Positions 1 to 9,231 of a stretch of DNA of 64,000 bases are shown here, piece by piece. The stretch lies in assembly GCF_003049705.1 (NCBI RefSeq), contig NZ_PIRF01000002.1, positions 267,276-331,275 on the forward strand. Direction: 5' to 3'. Position numbers and translations under genes: made by a program. The notes beneath the pieces are model-generated. The model saw nothing but the letters and a program-made list of their open reading frames with translations. It was not told the origin of the DNA and did not search any database. Origin of the DNA: Campylobacter concisus (GTDB taxonomy: Bacteria > Campylobacterota > Campylobacteria > Campylobacterales > Campylobacteraceae). The stretch's first letter is position 1, and each line of letters begins with the position of its first letter.

Positions 1-710
1 GAGCCATAAACGCTTAGATAGGTTTTATTATAAAGGACATAATAGACAAAGGCCGACTTGCCAATATACCAAACAAGCGAGGCGGCAAATGAGCTAAAAA
101 ATGCGCTCTTAAATTTTATCTCGTCATTTACTGAGATGAGATATGTGATGCAAAATATCGCCCAAATGATGAGATATGGGAATATGCTTAAAAAATTTAT
201 CGAGTTTGTGATCACGTTTGAGTTTAGCATCTCTTGAATGAGGCTTGAAAGATAAAAACTACCAGCAAGACCAAGTGGCGCGAGTGTGATAAGCGTCCAA
301 TACGAGCTAAGTGCTGACCAAAATCCTCTAGCCTTATTTGCACGTGTCACTTTCAAAACTACATACTCGTAGTCGCTAAAGAACATGGCTGATGTAAATA
401 TCATCGCCACAAAGCCAACTAAGCCTAAATTTCCGCTATTTTGTAAGAAATTTTGCAAATAGTTCGAGATGATCTCTTGGTTACTTGGCAAAAGAGCCGA
501 AAATATAAAGTCCTGAATCTTGGCGTAATAATCCTCAAAACTAGGCAGTTTTGTAAAGATAGAAAACGATATAAGAAGTATCGGAATGATCGATAAAATC
601 GTATGAAAACTAAGGCTTGAGGCGTAGTGAAAGAGCTCTTTGTCCTTAAGCGTTGGGAGCAAATTTAAGAACTCTTTTAAGCTTTGCTTACTTAAGGACA
701 AACGGCTCAT
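1..710 (-). CDS. YihY/BrkB-family inner-membrane protein, C-terminus cut by window edge
   Basis: The reading frame starts at the ATG at 710 and runs off the left edge, so about 236 N-terminal residues are visible. The protein begins MSRLSLSKQSLKEFLNLLP and then shows long hydrophobic segments. The stretch LFHYASSLSFHTILSIIPIL matches the conserved N-terminal part of the YihY (formerly 'RNase BN') family, in which a small polar residue and the SIIPILL motif open the first membrane helix. Family members are polytopic inner-membrane proteins of poorly known function; they are not the real RNase BN. The ATG lies 3 bp after the stop of the upstream minus-strand gene, so the two are probably co-transcribed. 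The family call is good; the function is unknown. Confidence 0.8.
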   Translation of the reverse strand, partial: MSRLSLSKQSLKEFLNLLPTLKDKELFHYASSLSFHTILSIIPILLISFSIFTKLPSFEDYYAKIQDFIFSALLPSNQEIISNYLQNFLQNSGNLGLVGFVAMIFTSAMFFSDYEYVVLKVTRANKARGFWSALSSYWTLITLAPLGLAGSFYLSSLIQEMLNSNVITNSINFLSIFPYLIIWAIFCITYLISVNDEIKFKSAFFSSFAASLVWYIGKSAFVYYVLYNKTYLSVYG

Positions 711-713
711 TTA

Positions 714-1436
714 TCAGTTATCTTCTTCAAAAAGTTTTTCGTAGTGAGCGTCGTAGTTGTTGATATGCTCACTATTTAGCTTCCAAAACACAGTGTCTAT
801 GTCGCTAACTCTTGTATAAAATGGTAGCTGATAGTACTCAACCTCGCCACTTTTAAATTCTTTTAGTACTTTAAAGCTTTGACAATCGGCAAAAACACTT
901 CTGCCATCCATTGCTACGAAAATTAGACCGGCTGCACTTTGAGCGCACATTTTTCTAAAGTCATCTCTGTTTGGATTTGGCTTGTATTCGTAGCTTAGAT
1001 ACGCTCCAATAAGATCTGGATGAATAAATATCATATTTGGAAACGCAGATGTGATCTCTTCGTAAATTTCTTTATTTGGCACGATGATTAATGAGCGGTT
1101 ATAAAGATAGTTTAGCACGACCATATCGCCATTTGCAGGTGCAATGCCTGGAAGCGGGAGAGCCTTTTGCTCAAGCAGATCAAACACCTCAAATCTAATC
1201 TTAGCAAAGCCAGAATTTTTTGATATAACACTAACTCTTGCAATGATAGAGCTATCAGTATCAAATTTATGAAGTACGACACCACTTGAGCCGATTAAAA
1301 TTTCTGGACTATCAACTATCGTCGCTGTGCCATCACTATCGACGCTAATTATAGGAGTTCTATACTCATTTAAAGAAAAATCAGCCCCAAAAGCAAAGCC
1401 AAAAACTAGCGATAAAATCACAAATATACGTTTCAA
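714..1436 (-). CDS. exported PGBA N-terminal-domain-like protein
   Basis: 240 residues with a cleavable signal peptide (MKRIFVILSLVFGFAFG-A). The mature part is a soluble, mainly beta-like domain with the stretch PGIAPANGDMVVLNYLYNRSL in its middle and only two Cys. It resembles the epsilonproteobacterial family named after the N-terminal region of the Helicobacter plasminogen-binding protein PgbA, and sits beside the M23 peptidase gene as Cj1236 does beside Cj1235 in C. jejuni. Plasminogen binding in Helicobacter is attributed mainly to the Lys-rich C-terminus of PgbA, which is absent here, so that activity should not be inferred. The gene ends in tandem stops (TGA TAA) just before the yihY-like gene. 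It is divergent from the M23 peptidase gene across a 113 bp spacer. Confidence 0.6.
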   Translation of the reverse strand: MKRIFVILSLVFGFAFGADFSLNEYRTPIISVDSDGTATIVDSPEILIGSSGVVLHKFDTDSSIIARVSVISKNSGFAKIRFEVFDLLEQKALPLPGIAPANGDMVVLNYLYNRSLIIVPNKEIYEEITSAFPNMIFIHPDLIGAYLSYEYKPNPNRDDFRKMCAQSAAGLIFVAMDGRSVFADCQSFKVLKEFKSGEVEYYQLPFYTRVSDIDTVFWKLNSEHINNYDAHYEKLFEEDN

Positions 1437-1549
1437 AAATATCTCCTAGGTTTAAATTTTTAGAGCGATTATAGCCTAAAATGCTTTATCTTTTGCAAAA
1501 TTAAAGCAAGTTTTAGTTAAAATCCCACCAGCTTTTTAAAAGGACATTA

Positions 1550-2719
1550 ATGCCTCGTATTTTTATAATTTTTGCAATATTATCTATAAATTTATACGCT
1601 ATAAAGCCAAGTGTCGAAGAGCTTAGCTGGCCAAATGGAAGTAACTTCTTAAATTTCTTAGAGACAAACAAAATCCCACTTTCACTTTACTATAACTTAG
1701 CAACCGAAGATCAAGAGCTAACAGAAGAGATCATCGCTGGCACAAAGTATCAAATTTATAAAGACGACAACGGTAACACTAAACAAGTACTAATCCCTGT
1801 TAGTGACGAGCTTCAAATGCATATTTTTAGAGATGACAATGATAAATTTAAGCTCGAATTTCTTCCCATCTCTTATCAAAGTGAGGATAAATTTTTAGCC
1901 TTAAAGGTGGACAAATCAGTCTCAGAAGACATTTTTGACTACACTGGCTCTGGCACATTAGCTCTTGGCTTTAAGGAAATTTTTAAAGGAAGTGGCATTG
2001 ATTTTAAAAAGATAAACAAAGGCGATACGATTGCTATCGTTTATAATCAAAAAATACGCATGGGCCGCTCTTTTGGCACTCCAGAAATTTATGCTGCGAT
2101 GATAGAAACAAAAAATAAACGATACGTTATGTATAAATTTGAAGATAAATTTTATGATAAAAACGGTAAGAAAAATGATAAATTTTTACTAGTCCGCCCT
2201 CTTGCAAACGCTAGAATCACATCAGCTTTTACCCTAAAAAGATGGCACCCTATTTTACAAAGATATAGAGCGCACCTTGGCGTTGACTACGGTGCTCCAA
2301 AAGGAACACCAATCAAAGCCGCAGGCGATGGCACGGTTAAATTTGTCGGACAAAAAAGTGGATATGGCAGAACCGTTATCATCTCTCATGCTGGTGGCTA
2401 TGAGACACTTTATGCTCACCTAAATGGCTTTGCTAAAGGCATAAAAGGTGGTCTAAAAGTCAAGCAAGGTACGCTCATAGCCTACGTTGGAACAAGTGGT
2501 ATGAGCACAGGACCGCACCTTCACTTTGGTCTTTATAGAGACAATAAACCTATCAATCCAGAAAGTGCAATAAAGGTTGTTAAAAGCCTTGAAGACAAGA
2601 AAGAATCAGCCAAATTTAAAGCAGTTGTTAGCAAAAATGACGAGCTAATAAAAAATGCTTTAAGCAATGAAAAAGAGTATCACAAAGTGGAATTTTTTCC
2701 TAATGTAATAGAATTTTAA
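1550..2719 (+). CDS. M23 family peptidoglycan metallopeptidase (Pgp3/Csd3-like)
   Basis: 389 residues with an N-terminal signal sequence (IFIIFAILSINLYA). The first ~210 residues are an accessory region as in Csd3/HdpA-type enzymes. The LytM/M23 domain occupies roughly residues 215-335 and carries the zinc-binding HxxxD (His242, Asp246 in HLGVDYG) and HxH (His323, His325 in HLHFG) motifs. M23 proteins of this architecture in Campylobacter and Helicobacter (Pgp3, Csd3/HdpA) trim or open peptidoglycan cross-links and set helical cell shape. It acts in the periplasm. Position next to the PGBA-like gene fits Cj1235. Substrate (endopeptidase versus carboxypeptidase) cannot be read from sequence. 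Confidence 0.85.
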   Translation: MPRIFIIFAILSINLYAIKPSVEELSWPNGSNFLNFLETNKIPLSLYYNLATEDQELTEEIIAGTKYQIYKDDNGNTKQVLIPVSDELQMHIFRDDNDKFKLEFLPISYQSEDKFLALKVDKSVSEDIFDYTGSGTLALGFKEIFKGSGIDFKKINKGDTIAIVYNQKIRMGRSFGTPEIYAAMIETKNKRYVMYKFEDKFYDKNGKKNDKFLLVRPLANARITSAFTLKRWHPILQRYRAHLGVDYGAPKGTPIKAAGDGTVKFVGQKSGYGRTVIISHAGGYETLYAHLNGFAKGIKGGLKVKQGTLIAYVGTSGMSTGPHLHFGLYRDNKPINPESAIKVVKSLEDKKESAKFKAVVSKNDELIKNALSNEKEYHKVEFFPNVIEF

Positions 2720-2728
2720 GGGTAAAAC

Positions 2729-4096
2729 TTGAGCCAAGAACTAGAAGAAGCAAAAGAGCTGATAGATCAGCATTTAGATGAAAATTTAGAAGACGGCGAG
2801 CTCTCTGCATACGAGCTAGCCCAGCACCTAAAAACACTTAAAAAGCACGACGAGGAGCTTTTTGCCAAGTATCTTGAAAAGCTAGATCCTGAAATTTTGG
2901 GTGACGTGGCGATAGAGTTACCTGATCACATGCTAAAAGACGTGATCGACACGCTCCCGGCTGAAAAGATCGTAGAAGCGCTCGAAGAGCTAGAGAGTGA
3001 CGATGCTACTGACCTACTCCAATACATCGAAGATATCGATGAGGACAAGGCTAGAGAGCTTTTTAACGAGCTAGATAAAGAAAATCAAAACGAAATTTTA
3101 AGACTTAGAAGCTACGATGAGGATAGAGCTGGTGCGCACATGCAAACAGAGCTATTTTCAGCTCATCTTGAAGAGAAGCTTGGCAGCGCAGTTGCAAGAC
3201 TAAGACAAGAGAAGCAAGAAGGAAAACTAGAAAACGTCTCACAGCTTTTCATCATCGATAAAAATAGCGTCTTGCAATACGCCATCCCGCTTGAAGATCT
3301 CATCCTTTTTGACTTCACAAAAACGCTAAAACAAAATATCGAATCAACCCAGATCGACCACTACAAGCCTCACATGGCAAATGATATGGATCTCATGCAA
3401 GATGTCGCTGATATGTTTCAAGAGTACGATTTAAATGTTATTGCAGTTACAAGTAGCACTGGAATTTTGCTTGGTCGTATCACGTCTGATGACATCCATG
3501 ACTACATCCAAGAGAGTGCAACAGAGCAAATTTATAACCTAGCCGGCGTTGATGACGAGTCAGAAGAGGACGATACGCTTTTTAAAGCTGGTCGTGGTCG
3601 TGCGGTTTGGCTTGGCGTAAATTTACTAACAGCTCTTTTTAGCTCGTCTATAATCGGACTTTTTGACGAGACAATCGCAGCCTACGTCGCTCTTGCTGTT
3701 TTAATGCCAATAGTTGCATCAATGGGCGGAAATACCGGCACACAAGCGCTTGCCGTTACGGTTCGTCGATTGGCACTTGGCGAGATCGAGTTTAAAGATG
3801 CCAAAAATGTTTTAAAACGCGAGGTTAGTATTTCACTCATAAATGGACTAATCTTTGGTGTGGTAATGGGCATAATCGCCTCTGTTTGGTTTGACAAAGG
3901 TATGCTTGGCGTTGTTATTGGGCTTAGCATGGTTACGAATTTATTCTTTGCTGGCTTTTTTGGCACGATCATACCTTTAACGCTAAGGCGCTTTAACATA
4001 GATCCTGCAGTCGGCTCAGCCGTCATTCTTACTACTTTTACTGATGCGATAGGATTTTTTAGCTTTTTAGGACTTGCAAAATGGATACTACTATAA
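2729..4096 (+). CDS. mgtE: magnesium transporter MgtE
   Basis: 455 residues starting at TTG, preceded by an AAGGGT ribosome site. The domains are in the order known for MgtE: an acidic N-domain rich in helical repeats (residues ~1-130, with many E/D), a CBS pair (~130-265) that senses Mg2+, then a membrane domain of five helices (~290-455). The stretch PIVASMGGNTGTQALAV in the first membrane helices is the MgtE signature lining the pore, and FTDAIGFFSFLG the conserved end. It is a Mg2+-gated channel in the inner membrane. Its 3' end overlaps the following NUDIX gene by 16 bp, implying translational coupling. Confidence 0.95.
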   Translation: MSQELEEAKELIDQHLDENLEDGELSAYELAQHLKTLKKHDEELFAKYLEKLDPEILGDVAIELPDHMLKDVIDTLPAEKIVEALEELESDDATDLLQYIEDIDEDKARELFNELDKENQNEILRLRSYDEDRAGAHMQTELFSAHLEEKLGSAVARLRQEKQEGKLENVSQLFIIDKNSVLQYAIPLEDLILFDFTKTLKQNIESTQIDHYKPHMANDMDLMQDVADMFQEYDLNVIAVTSSTGILLGRITSDDIHDYIQESATEQIYNLAGVDDESEEDDTLFKAGRGRAVWLGVNLLTALFSSSIIGLFDETIAAYVALAVLMPIVASMGGNTGTQALAVTVRRLALGEIEFKDAKNVLKREVSISLINGLIFGVVMGIIASVWFDKGMLGVVIGLSMVTNLFFAGFFGTIIPLTLRRFNIDPAVGSAVILTTFTDAIGFFSFLGLAKWILL

Positions 4097-4665
4097 CTAA
4101 TTTAGAAATTCTACCTCTTGATGAGTCAAAATACCTAAAGCCATTTAAGATGAAATTTATGCAAAATGGTGTCCAAAGAGACTGGGACTGCGTAAAAGTG
4201 ATGAATAGTGTTAGTATTTTTTTATATCACGAGCAAAAAGATGCCTTTTTGTTTGTAAAGCAGTTTCGTCCTGCTGTTTGGTACTCGCAAGAGAAAGAAG
4301 GCATCAAGACAAATGAGCAAGGCTTTACTTACGAGCTTTGCGCAGGGCTTATGGATAAAGGACTTAGCGAAGAGCAAACAGCTAGAGAAGAGGCGGTCGA
4401 AGAAGTGGGCTATGAGCTAAAAGATATAGAGCGCATTACTATGACATACGGTGCTTTTGGCTTTGGAGGCAACACACAAACTATGTTTTACGCAAAGATC
4501 GATGAGAGCATGAAGGTAAATTCTGGCGGTGGCGTCGATGGCGAAGATATCGAGCTTGTTTTCATAAAACGAGAAGATATGATGAAATTTGCCTTTGACG
4601 AGAGCAAAGTCAAGGGTTTTGGGCTTATCTTTGCTTATTTGTGGTGGGAGAAATTTAAAAGCTAA
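4081..4665 (+). CDS. NUDIX hydrolase of the NUDT14 / nucleoside-diphosphate-sugar type
   Basis: 194 residues. The NUDIX region ELCAGLMDKGLSEEQTA followed by EEAVEEVGY resembles the NUDT14/YffH branch (nucleoside diphosphate-sugar pyrophosphatases), where the usual REUxEExGU is modified; here the Arg position is Glu. The metal-binding EE pair is kept. A long insertion-bearing N-terminal beta domain (residues 1-70) is typical of the ADP-ribose/UDP-sugar group, which works as a dimer. Likely cleaves a sugar nucleotide such as UDP-glucose or ADP-ribose into NMP and sugar phosphate. ATG lies inside mgtE, with AGGA about 9 nt upstream. Substrate is an inference from family resemblance. Confidence 0.75.
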   Translation: MDTTITNLEILPLDESKYLKPFKMKFMQNGVQRDWDCVKVMNSVSIFLYHEQKDAFLFVKQFRPAVWYSQEKEGIKTNEQGFTYELCAGLMDKGLSEEQTAREEAVEEVGYELKDIERITMTYGAFGFGGNTQTMFYAKIDESMKVNSGGGVDGEDIELVFIKREDMMKFAFDESKVKGFGLIFAYLWWEKFKS

Positions 4666-4742
4666 AACGATATCTTTTTAATAAGCGCAAAAACAACGAC
4701 TACCACTAAAAAGATACCAACTAATATCACATAATCAGACAT
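4662..4742 (-). CDS. candidate 26-residue single-helix membrane peptide
   Basis: A short minus-strand frame (MSDYVILVGIF..., ending LIKKISF) encodes one uninterrupted hydrophobic helix of about 18 residues with a positively charged LIKK end, the layout of bacterial small membrane proteins. An AAAGG sequence lies about 7 nt before the ATG. Its stop overlaps the last bases of the convergent NUDIX gene. There is no known family I can name. Expression is unproven; the hydrophobic pattern and ribosome site are the only support. Confidence 0.4.
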   Translation of the reverse strand: MSDYVILVGIFLVVVVVFALIKKISF

Positions 4743-4853
4743 AATAAGCCTTTAAATTTAAGTTTTGGCTTATTGTAACCAAAATTTTAAATAAAGTAAG
4801 AACTTTATAACCGCATTTATCATAAAATAACCAAAAAACACAAGGAGAAGATG

Positions 4854-6947
4854 ATGAGCGAAAACGAAACTCTTTTTATAAACCGAGAATTAAGCTGGCT
4901 ACGCTTTAATTCAAGGGTGCTCGCTCAGTGTGAAAAGGAAATCCCTTTACTTGAAAAGCTAAAATTTATAGCTATTTATATGACAAATCTAGACGAGTTT
5001 TATATGATAAGAGTCGCTGGCTTAAAGCAGCTTTTTGCAGCTGGAGCTACTACAAGCAGTGGCGATGGCATGAGCCCACTTGATCAGCTAAGAGAGATTA
5101 GAAAATATTTACAAAATGAGCAAAATTTAGTAGAAGATCACTATAAAAAAACAGTAAATGCTCTTAGCAAAGAGGGGCTTTTTATAAAAAATTATGACGA
5201 GCTTGATGATAGCTTGAAGCAAAAGTGCGACGAATACTTTTTCTCAAATATCTTGCCAGTCATCGTGCCTATCGCTGTCGATGCGACTCATCCATTTCCG
5301 CACCTAAACAACCTTAGCTTCTCGCTTGCAGTTAAGCTTGCTGATATCGAGCATCCAGAAATTTTAAAATACGGCATGATAAGAATTTCAAGAGTCTTGC
5401 CACGTTTTACACAGCCAAGTAGCAATGTTTTTGTGCCGATTGAAACGATCGTACATCGCCATGCAGAAGAAATTTTTCCAGGGTATAAGCTACTTAGCTC
5501 GGCTGCTTTTAGAGTGACAAGAAACGCTGATATCGTCATCGAAGAAGAAGAAGCGGATGATTTTATGATGATACTTGAGCAAGGACTAAAGCTTCGCAGA
5601 AAAGGGGCTTTTGTTCGTATGCAAATTGATAAAAACGTAGACGCTGATATCTTGGACTTCTTAAATTTTCATATGAAAATTTTTCATAAAGATGTCTATT
5701 TTTCAAGTATTCCGCTCACTCTTAGCTCACTTTGGGAGATAGCTGGAAGTAAAAATTTTACCCACCTGGCAAATGCGCCTTACGTTCCAAAAACGCTACC
5801 GCCATTTGGCAATGGTATCTCAGTATTTGACGCCATAGATAAAGAAGATGTGCTCTTAGTGCATCCATTTGAGAGTTTTGATCCAGTTGTAAGCTTTATA
5901 AAAGAAGCTAGCAAAGATCCAAAAGTCATATCTATTAGAATGACACTTTATAGAGTCGATAAAAGCTCACCAATAATTCAAAGCCTAATAGACGCCGCAA
6001 GTGACGGCAAGCAAGTAACTGTAATGGTTGAGCTAAAAGCAAGGTTTGATGAGGAAAATAACCTGCACTGGGCAAAGGCGCTTGAAGACGCTGGAGCGCA
6101 CGTGATATACGGCATCACAGGCTTTAAGGTGCATGCAAAAGTTAGCCAGGTCATCCGCCAAATCGGCGATAAGCTTAAATTTTATATGCATTTTGGCACA
6201 GGCAACTACAACGGCAGTTCGGCTAAAATTTATACTGACGTTAGTCTATTTACGAGCAAAGAAGAATTTAGCCAGGATACGACTTCGTTTTTTCACATCC
6301 TCTCAGGATATAATAAAAATCGCCGTTTAAACGCTCTTAGCATGTCGCCTTTTCAGATAAAAGAGCGCATTATCGAAAAGATAAGGGTGGAGGTTAGCAA
6401 AGGTAGTGAAGGCAGGATCATCGCCAAAATGAATGCTCTGATCGATGAAGATGTGATAAATGAGCTTAGCCGCGCATCAAACGCAGGCGTGAAGATCGAT
6501 CTTATAGTTCGTGGTGTGTGCGGACTAAGGCCTGGCATAAAAGGCAAAAGTGAAAACATAAAAGTTCGCTCTATTATAGGCAAATACTTAGAACACGCTA
6601 GAATTTTATATTTTAAACATGCTCAGCCAAAAATTTACATCTCAAGTGCTGACTGGATGCCAAGAAATTTAGAGCGTCGCTTAGAGCTTATGACGCCTAT
6701 TTTTGAGCCAAGACTTCAAGAGAGACTACTTGAAATTTTAGAACTTCAGCTAAGCGATAATGACCTAGCTTTTGAGCTACAAAATAGCGGTGAATACGTA
6801 AAAGTAGCAAGAAGTGAAAATGAAAAAGTAATATCTTGCCACGAAGTTTTGGAAAACTATATATCTAAAATTTACAAATCCGTAAAAAAAGATACAGATA
6901 AAGCAAAAGCCGATATGCTCGCAAGCAAGCTCTTAAAAGAGAGCTAA
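4854..6947 (+). CDS. ppk1: polyphosphate kinase 1
   Basis: 697 residues from the second of two tandem ATGs; AGGAG sits 6 nt before this one and only 3 nt before the first (4851), which decides the start. The N-terminal [19 protein letters not shown] is the PPK1 hallmark. The C-terminal phospholipase-D-like domains contain FKVHAK (His about 427, the position of the autophosphorylated His in family members) and FKHAQPK (His about 589). PPK1 makes polyphosphate from ATP reversibly; in C. jejuni it is linked to stress survival and natural transformation. It is a stand-alone gene closed by a strong terminator. Confidence 0.96.
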   Translation: MSENETLFINRELSWLRFNSRVLAQCEKEIPLLEKLKFIAIYMTNLDEFYMIRVAGLKQLFAAGATTSSGDGMSPLDQLREIRKYLQNEQNLVEDHYKKTVNALSKEGLFIKNYDELDDSLKQKCDEYFFSNILPVIVPIAVDATHPFPHLNNLSFSLAVKLADIEHPEILKYGMIRISRVLPRFTQPSSNVFVPIETIVHRHAEEIFPGYKLLSSAAFRVTRNADIVIEEEEADDFMMILEQGLKLRRKGAFVRMQIDKNVDADILDFLNFHMKIFHKDVYFSSIPLTLSSLWEIAGSKNFTHLANAPYVPKTLPPFGNGISVFDAIDKEDVLLVHPFESFDPVVSFIKEASKDPKVISIRMTLYRVDKSSPIIQSLIDAASDGKQVTVMVELKARFDEENNLHWAKALEDAGAHVIYGITGFKVHAKVSQVIRQIGDKLKFYMHFGTGNYNGSSAKIYTDVSLFTSKEEFSQDTTSFFHILSGYNKNRRLNALSMSPFQIKERIIEKIRVEVSKGSEGRIIAKMNALIDEDVINELSRASNAGVKIDLIVRGVCGLRPGIKGKSENIKVRSIIGKYLEHARILYFKHAQPKIYISSADWMPRNLERRLELMTPIFEPRLQERLLEILELQLSDNDLAFELQNSGEYVKVARSENEKVISCHEVLENYISKIYKSVKKDTDKAKADMLASKLLKES

Positions 6948-6957
6948 AAACAAATTA

Positions 6958-6990
6958 AGCTTTTAGACTGGGTCTAAAAGCTATTTTTAA
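6958..6990 (+). terminator. rho-independent terminator after ppk1
   Basis: Perfect 11-bp inverted repeat AGCTTTTAGAC / GTCTAAAAGCT with a 3-nt loop (TGG), followed by ATTTTTAAATT. It lies 11 bp after the ppk1 stop. Confidence 0.8.
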
Positions 6991-7091
6991 ATTAGCATAA
7001 AAACACTAGCGTTTGATTAAGCAAGTCTTATTAAAAATTTCAAATCCACAGCAAAAAGCAAAATTTATAAATTTACTTGAGTACCTCAAAG

Positions 7092-8900
7092 CTAGCCAAA
7101 TATTTCAAATTTTTTAAATAACTCTGGCTCGTCTTTTACGATACCGCGCTTAACTAGATCAGCAACTACTTCGCGGTCACAATCCGTTTGTAGCGGCCAG
7201 CCTCTAGTATATCCTTCGCGCTCATCTTTACTAGTGGCATCTACGCAGAAATTTTCACCATCTATGAAAATATCACGCAAAGCATCGATATTGTTTGTCA
7301 CACGCCAAAGTAGCATATATTGGTTTTCAAGGTGATTTTGCATATCCACTACAATGAGGAGTTTGAAGAATTCTCTAAATGCCAAAAGCTTTTCAAAAAG
7401 CTCTTTTACCACACAGTCTTTTTCAAATTTCACCACACAAATAGGTGTTTTGGTATCCGTTTTAAACTGCTTAAGCTCTTTTACATTTGGCGTAACGCTT
7501 TGAAATTTAGCCAAAAGCTCACTGTCGCTTAAAGCCATAGGGATAAATTTACAAAAGTCTTGCGTCGCATCTACGCCGAGTTTGCCACCAAAACACGAAT
7601 TTGGACTAGCATGATCAAGCTGATCGCACACACCTTGGCTTATTAGCACACTCTGGCTACCAAAACGATTTAAAACAAAGCTAGTAAATTCATCATAATC
7701 TTTAAGTTCAGGCGCATCGGCTTCAACAAAAATGGCATGTTTTACAAAGCTCATCTGTCCAACGCCCCAAAATGCGTGCATGGCCTGCTTTGCATGAGCT
7801 GGATAGAGCGTATTTATCTTGGCCAAGATTAGGTTGTGAAAAACGCCATTTTCAGGCATATTGTAGTCCAGTAGTTCAGGCACGGTTGTTCGCAAAAGTG
7901 GCAAAAAAACCCGCTCAGTCGCCCAGCCCATATATTTATCCTCAAGTGGCGGCTTTCCAACCACAGTCGCGTGAAATATAGGCTCACGCTTGCTAGTTAT
8001 CGCCGTTACATCCATCACCGGAAAAGGCTCGATAGGCGTATAAAAGCCCGTGTGATCGCCAAATGGCCCCTCGAGTTCGCTCTTAGTAGTATCCACGAAA
8101 CCCTCTATCACGTAGTCTGCATCGTGCGGGACGCAAATTTCATTCGTTAAGGATTTTACAAGTTTGGCTGGCTCTTTGCGGATAAAACCATAAAGCAAAA
8201 GTTCAAAAACTCCCTTTGGAAGCGGTGCTTGCCCACACCAAATATAAAGCGGATCACCGCCAATGGCTACTGAAACTGGCATCTTTTTGCCTGCACGCTT
8301 GTACTCGTGAAAGAAATTTGCACCGTCTTTGTGGATCTGCCAGTGCATGCCAAGGCGGTTTTTGTCATAAATTTGTAGGCGGTACATACCTAAATTTTGC
8401 AAAGCGCCGTCTAAGCTTTGCGTATAGACCTGCCCCATCGTAATAAAAGCGCCACCATCATGTGGCCATGTTTTTAGTGCTGGAAGTGATAGCAAATCAG
8501 CATCTTCACCTATAAATTTTACCTGCTGGCACTCGCCCTCGCCTTTTAATCTCTTAGTGAAAATTTTTCTCATATTAAAAAGATAGGTTAAAAAATCAAG
8601 CTTTTCTTTGAGATTATGAGGTTTTCTGGGCTTTAAAAGCTTTTCTATCTCATCTGCGATCTCATCAGGCTTTAGCCCAAAGATAAGCTCAAGCGCGTGT
8701 TTTGAGCCATAGATATTTGTAAGCACTGGTGCAAATTTACGCCCAGTTTTTTTGCAAACTGGGTTTTTAAAAAGTAGCGCTTGCGAGCCCTCACGCTTAA
8801 CCTCGATATAGCTAGCGTGTGCGATCTCAAGATCAATGTCTGTTGGCTCATCGATAACACGAAGTAGATTATTTTCTTTTAAAAGCTTGATGTAGTCCAT
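7092..8900 (-). CDS. UbiD-family decarboxylase (menaquinone biosynthesis type)
   Basis: 602 residues taking the ATG at 8900 (MDYIKLLKENNLLRVIDEP), which has AAAAGG upstream; a longer frame to 8960 lacks a ribosome site. Family features include the N-terminal alpha/beta region, the central PLPKGVFELLLYGF and EGPFGDHTGFY stretches of the UbiD fold, and the C-terminal ASKDEREGYTRGWPLQTDCD typical of the ~600-residue menaquinone group. UbiD enzymes use prenylated FMN made by a UbiX partner, not seen in this window. Campylobacter makes menaquinone by the futalosine route, so this probably decarboxylates the naphthoate intermediate. Homologue of Cj0546, downstream of hemC as in C. jejuni. Confidence 0.88.
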   Translation of the reverse strand: MDYIKLLKENNLLRVIDEPTDIDLEIAHASYIEVKREGSQALLFKNPVCKKTGRKFAPVLTNIYGSKHALELIFGLKPDEIADEIEKLLKPRKPHNLKEKLDFLTYLFNMRKIFTKRLKGEGECQQVKFIGEDADLLSLPALKTWPHDGGAFITMGQVYTQSLDGALQNLGMYRLQIYDKNRLGMHWQIHKDGANFFHEYKRAGKKMPVSVAIGGDPLYIWCGQAPLPKGVFELLLYGFIRKEPAKLVKSLTNEICVPHDADYVIEGFVDTTKSELEGPFGDHTGFYTPIEPFPVMDVTAITSKREPIFHATVVGKPPLEDKYMGWATERVFLPLLRTTVPELLDYNMPENGVFHNLILAKINTLYPAHAKQAMHAFWGVGQMSFVKHAIFVEADAPELKDYDEFTSFVLNRFGSQSVLISQGVCDQLDHASPNSCFGGKLGVDATQDFCKFIPMALSDSELLAKFQSVTPNVKELKQFKTDTKTPICVVKFEKDCVVKELFEKLLAFREFFKLLIVVDMQNHLENQYMLLWRVTNNIDALRDIFIDGENFCVDATSKDEREGYTRGWPLQTDCDREVVADLVKRGIVKDEPELFKKFEIFG

Positions 8901-9231
8901 ATTTTGCCTTTTTGATTTTTGGGCGATTTTAGCCAAAAATAGCTGAAAAAGGCGAAGCAAAGCGGATGGCTATTATCTACCGCACACACCGATAGCTATC
9001 AGAATATTTGATCGTTATCTCGGAGCCACCTTTGCGATATTGCTTCGCCGTTTAAATAGACGCAAGATCTAAATTTATACTCCATTGTCGAATGTCTGTA
9101 AACTAGCGTTCAACGCACAGCCACACATGGCCGGCATACTTATGTTTTTTCAAAGTAATTCATTGCAAATTTTTTGTTAGGTTAAGCACTAGATGGTATC
9201 GTGGTTCTAAAAACGGCAGTAATTTTTTAAA
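8901..9231. other. 331-bp spacer with inverted repeats, no gene recognised
   Basis: This lies between the Imm10-like gene and ubiD-like gene, both on the minus strand. It contains the 10-bp inverted repeat GGCGAAGCAA (8951-8960) / TTGCTTCGCC (9040-9049) enclosing 79 nt, and inside it a perfect GATAGCTATC palindrome. No frame in it has a ribosome site and coding pattern. Part must hold the ubiD-like promoter. An RNA gene is possible but unsupported. Confidence 0.5.
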
